Assembly: GCA_030674475.1 (NCBI GenBank)
Contig: JAUSCZ010000033.1
Location: 1-52,017 of the forward strand
Direction of reading: 5' to 3'
Length of the DNA stretch: 52,017 bases
DNA from: Candidatus Omnitrophota bacterium
GTDB taxonomy: Bacteria; Omnitrophota; Gorgyraeia; Gygaellales; UBA12090
Within the stretch, counting starts at the first letter, position 1. Each line of letters begins with the position of its first letter. A program made the position numbers and the translations under genes. Under the pieces are notes generated by a model. It saw only the letters and a list, made by a program, of their open reading frames with translations. It had not been told where the DNA came from and made no database searches. Positions 48,319 through 52,017 of this stretch are shown here, one piece after another.

Positions 48319-49434
48319 ATGTTTATTACTTATGACAATAAAAAACACGAGAAAGATATTCTCGAAAAAACTTCGAGAGTAGAGCTAAATACAATCTCCG
48401 GCAAAGGGGCAAAAAATAAGCTTATACACGCCGATAATCTTTCCACACTAAAAACCTTACTCGATGATTATTCGGGAAAAGTTGATTTGATTTATATTGA
48501 TCCTCCGTTTGCGACAAACGGACATTTCAAAATTAGCGAGAATCGCGCAAATACAATCAGTAGTAGCAACAGTGATGCTATCGCATACAGCGACATTTTG
48601 GTCGGGGATGATTTTTTAGAATTTTTGCGCGAACGCTTAATTTTTTTGCGCGAGTTTCTATCGGAGCGTGGATCAATTTATCTCCATATTGATTACAAAA
48701 TCGGACATTATGTAAAACTCATAACGGACGAAGTCTTTGGAATAAAAAATTTTAGAAATGATATTACGCGAATCAAGTGCAATCCTAAAAATTTTCAACG
48801 GAAAGCATATGGAAATACTAAAGATTTAATCCTTTTTTATTCCAAAGCGGAAAATCCTGTATGGAATGACCCAAAAGCTCCTTATTCTGACGATGATATA
48901 GAACGTTTGTTCAAGAAGGTCGATAAGGATAATAGAAAATATACGACCATTCCTCTTCATGCGCCTGGCGAGACTGCAAACGGTAACACTGGCAAAGAAT
49001 GGCGTGGAGTAATGCCGCCAAAAGGAAGACATTGGCGGAGCGACCCCGTCATTCTGGAAGAATGGGATAAACAAGGGCTTATCGAATGGTCATCGAATAG
49101 TGTACCAAGAAAAAAGATTTTTGTTGACGAAAGAGATGGAAAAAAAATGCAGGATATTTGGGAATTCAAAGACCCTCAATATCCTGATTATCCTACAGAA
49201 AAAAATATTGATTTGTTGAAGTTTATAGTTGAAGCCTCCTCAAATGAGGGCGATTTGGTACTTGATTGTTTTTGTGGTTCAGGAACTACACTTGTTGCGG
49301 CACAAGAATTAAACCGCAATTGGATTGGTATAGATAAATCAGAACACGCGATAAAAGTTGCAAAAAAGAAATTGGATAGTATCCCAGATAGTTTATTTTC
49401 AAAAGTCGAATACGAATTTATAAAACCAGTTTAG
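48319..49434 (+). CDS. DNA methyltransferase, beta class (N6-adenine or N4-cytosine)
   Basis: A 371-residue enzyme protecting the host from the adjacent nuclease. Catalytic motif IV is D61-P-P-F (DLIYIDPPFATNGHF) near the N-terminus; the SAM-binding motif I lies at the C-terminus (LDCFCGSGTTLVAAQELNRNWIGID, FCGSG at 318-322). That IV-then-I order is the beta class. A target-recognition region with KEWRGVMPPKGRHWR separates them. DPPF is compatible with N6-adenine methylation; N4-cytosine cannot be excluded. It shares the nuclease's low G+C style. Confidence 0.9.
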   Translation: MFITYDNKKHEKDILEKTSRVELNTISGKGAKNKLIHADNLSTLKTLLDDYSGKVDLIYIDPPFATNGHFKISENRANTISSSNSDAIAYSDILVGDDFLEFLRERLIFLREFLSERGSIYLHIDYKIGHYVKLITDEVFGIKNFRNDITRIKCNPKNFQRKAYGNTKDLILFYSKAENPVWNDPKAPYSDDDIERLFKKVDKDNRKYTTIPLHAPGETANGNTGKEWRGVMPPKGRHWRSDPVILEEWDKQGLIEWSSNSVPRKKIFVDERDGKKMQDIWEFKDPQYPDYPTEKNIDLLKFIVEASSNEGDLVLDCFCGSGTTLVAAQELNRNWIGIDKSEHAIKVAKKKLDSIPDSLFSKVEYEFIKPV

Positions 49435-49436
49435 GT

Positions 49437-49679
49437 GGCGCGCCAGTTTCACTGGCACGAAATTCGGCGGCAGCGGAAAATTGGAATTGGAAAGCGAGGG
49501 CGGGCAAAAATTCCTTCCCCCCAACCCCCTTCCTTTTTGCCCGCCCGAGCGTTCAGGTTTCGTTCCTGCCGTCCCGCCAACGGCGGGAGCAATCAGTCAG
49601 AGCTTCGTTCAAAAAAGTTCGAGCTTCGTTTAGCAATTGCGACTAAATTAGTTTCCGCCGAAGGTAATTTTCTTGAAAA
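49437..49679 (+). other. Non-coding stretch with nested inverted repeats after the methyltransferase
   Basis: The strand carries GGGCGGGCAAAAA (49498) and TTTTTGCCCGCCC (49534), a 13-bp stem ending in T residues that could terminate transcription in both directions. It is followed by CCCGCC-aac-GGCGGG (49573) next to AGCAATCA, and by a direct repeat GAGCTTCGTT at about 49601 and 49621. A frame covering 49435-49686 is a read-through artefact. This appears to be the right margin of the restriction-modification module. Confidence 0.5.
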
Positions 49680-49970
49680 ATGGTAGATTCTAAGAACAGC
49701 TTTAAGCGCGTTGAGGTGGTATATTCCGGCAGGGTTCAGGGGGTGGGCTTTCGTTTTACCGCTCAGAGATTAGCTGAAGGCCTGGATATTAAAGGCTGGG
49801 TTAAGAACTTACCTAACGGAGTTGTGCAATTAGTGGTTGAAGGAAGCGAGGACAATTTAAATAAGCTTTTAGGCCAGCTCAAGACGCATTTTAAGGATGA
49901 TGTTGAGGATGCTCAGATAAGTTGGCAGGAGCCTACCGGAAAATTCAGTGAATTCCGGGTTGCTTTCTAA
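49680..49970 (+). CDS. acyP: Acylphosphatase
   Basis: A 96-residue small enzyme that hydrolyses acyl phosphates. The signature is complete: VVYSGRVQGVGFRFTAQRLAEGL with the phosphate-binding Arg in VGFR, and GWVKNLPNGVVQLVVEG with the catalytic Asn. Length is typical. The ATG lies at the edge of the restriction-modification module with no evident ribosome-binding site (CTTGAAAA before it), so its original upstream region may have been displaced. Confidence 0.93.
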   Translation: MVDSKNSFKRVEVVYSGRVQGVGFRFTAQRLAEGLDIKGWVKNLPNGVVQLVVEGSEDNLNKLLGQLKTHFKDDVEDAQISWQEPTGKFSEFRVAF

Positions 49971-49977
49971 TACACTA

Positions 49978-50703
49978 ATGCGTTATGGAATTTTTTCCGA
50001 TATTCATTCTAATTTAGAGGCTCTTGATGCCGCGCTTGAGGTTTATAAAAAAGAGGGAATTGAGCGCTACCTTTGTTTGGGCGATATTGTAAGCTACGGC
50101 CCTGATCCTTCCCAATGTATCCAAATAGTCAGAGAGCTGAAGGCGAAAGTCATTGCCGGCAATCATGAATGGGGAGTCTGCGCTAAATCTAAATTAGAGA
50201 ATTTTACCGATGTTGCTCAAGAGGCTCTCATCTGGACAAAAGATGCCCTAAAAGAACAAGAGCTGGATTTCTTAGGCGGCCTGCCTTTAGTATATGAAGA
50301 AGAAAATTTTATTTTAGTTCACGGCACCTTGAATAGCCCGGCGGATTTCTATTATCTTAATGATATGAAAGACGCGGATATTAGTTTGGCGGCGTTAAAA
50401 AAACAGGTTTGTTTTGTGGGGCATACCCATCGGCCCGGGGTTTTTGTGGAAAGAGATGAGGATCTATTTTTTAAGCCTTTAAAGGTCCTGGATCTGGAGG
50501 ATAATAAAAGATACATCGTCAATGTGGGCAGTATCGGCCAGCCTAGGGACAGGGATTGCCGGGCCTGCGTAGTGATTTACGATACCGATACCAAAACTAT
50601 TGAGTTGAAAAGGGTGGAATATGACTTTAGGCGGACCCAGGAGAAAATTCTTAAATCCGGTCTGCCTGAATCTTTAGCCTGGCGTTTAGCCGAGGGAAGG
50701 TAG
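49978..50703 (+). CDS. Calcineurin-like metallophosphoesterase (YfcE/MJ0936-type)
   Basis: A 241-residue phosphodiesterase. Metal ligands appear in order: GIFSDIHSNLEAL, LGDIVSYGPDP, AGNHEWG, LVHGTL and VGHTHRPGVF. The family acts on a variety of phosphodiesters, so the substrate is open. ATG 49978 is seven bases after the acyP stop and begins with the conserved MRYGIFSD strand; a GTG at 49948 would overlap acyP and add ten non-conserved residues. Confidence 0.85.
   Translation: MRYGIFSDIHSNLEALDAALEVYKKEGIERYLCLGDIVSYGPDPSQCIQIVRELKAKVIAGNHEWGVCAKSKLENFTDVAQEALIWTKDALKEQELDFLGGLPLVYEEENFILVHGTLNSPADFYYLNDMKDADISLAALKKQVCFVGHTHRPGVFVERDEDLFFKPLKVLDLEDNKRYIVNVGSIGQPRDRDCRACVVIYDTDTKTIELKRVEYDFRRTQEKILKSGLPESLAWRLAEGR

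Positions 50704-52017
<1,314 letters not shown>

Noticed and set aside
49498-49600. Integron-type attC site after the methyltransferase
   Set aside because: Nested inverted repeats are present, but the conserved RYYYAAC/GTTRRRY core sites are not seen and no integron integrase is nearby.
47000-49679. tRNA-type attachment site duplication (attL/attR)
   Set aside because: No second copy of the tRNA 3' end is found up to the acyP gene, and there is no integrase gene.
49435-49686. 83-codon frame after the methyltransferase
   Set aside because: Runs through inverted repeats (GGGCGGGC...GCCCGCCC) and overlaps the acylphosphatase start; residues are low complexity, with no homology pattern.

Overview
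The window is one stretch of a bacterial chromosome. A secretin and a full set of pseudopilins imply an outer membrane, so a Gram-negative cell. Genes are packed tightly, often with 4-20 nt overlaps and some TTG/GTG starts. Prepilin leaders of the FTPLE...GFTLIE kind, in-frame LPAGRQ-type palindromes in protein linkers, many dispersed hairpin repeats and the wealth of radical SAM and glycosyltransferase genes make me think of an uncultured Omnitrophota-like bacterium. That assignment is inference; no rRNA gene is present.

Layout. (1) 1-9.8 kb: surface or secondary glycan genes (GT2, GT4, GT39-like), a B12-binding radical SAM protein with an unrecognised N-terminal domain, a radical SAM/SPASM protein, a DUF362 protein and a secreted protein, together with two decayed genes (an N-terminal B12-radical SAM fragment and a GT39-like pseudogene with an in-frame TAG) and a 37-residue membrane protein. 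(2) 9.8-18.4 kb: a candidate ribosomally synthesised peptide (RiPP) cluster: nucleotidyltransferase-family protein, S26-type peptidase fused to an acetyltransferase-like tail, a 67-residue precursor with seven cysteines, a radical SAM/SPASM protein fused to an HPr-kinase-like domain, a second radical SAM/SPASM protein, a PqqD-like protein, a third radical SAM/SPASM protein and an ABC exporter. (3) 18.4-30.2 kb: a type IV pilus/type II secretion operon (GspF/PilC, PilM-PilN fusion, PilO, a small MerR-like regulator, PilP, a secretin split over two genes, a coiled-coil protein, GspE/PilB, GspG-like pilin, GspH, GspI, GspJ, PilX/GspK). (4) 30.1-32.3 kb: O-antigen ligase-like protein and a divergent GT2. 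(5) 32.4-41.6 kb: orphan CopG-type antitoxin, rpsO-pnp, ftsK, a RodZ-like protein, rimO, pgsA, pgpA and convergent thpR. (6) 41.6-46.9 kb: an FMN riboswitch and ribBA-ribH-nusB-PHP-ribD-ribE, a complete core set for lumazine and riboflavin ring synthesis apart from the phosphatase step. (7) 47.0-49.7 kb: tRNA-Pro(CGG) followed by a compositionally different restriction-modification module. (8) 49.7 kb to the end: acylphosphatase, metallophosphoesterase and the 5' part of ligA.

Two systems stand out. The first is the RiPP cluster, where three SPASM radical SAM enzymes, a PqqD-like leader binder, a kinase-like domain and an exporter surround a Cys-rich peptide with a well-formed leader. The second is a 55-bp inverted-repeat element present in single or tandem copies exactly at the prepilin-peptidase site of three neighbouring pseudopilin genes. 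There it adds 19 codons in frame and duplicates the FT..E recognition motif. A clear relative forms the variable stem of the FMN riboswitch 12 kb away. Other dispersed repeats supply stop codons, a ribosome-binding site and protein linkers, so this genome appears to have absorbed small palindromic elements into functional sequence many times.
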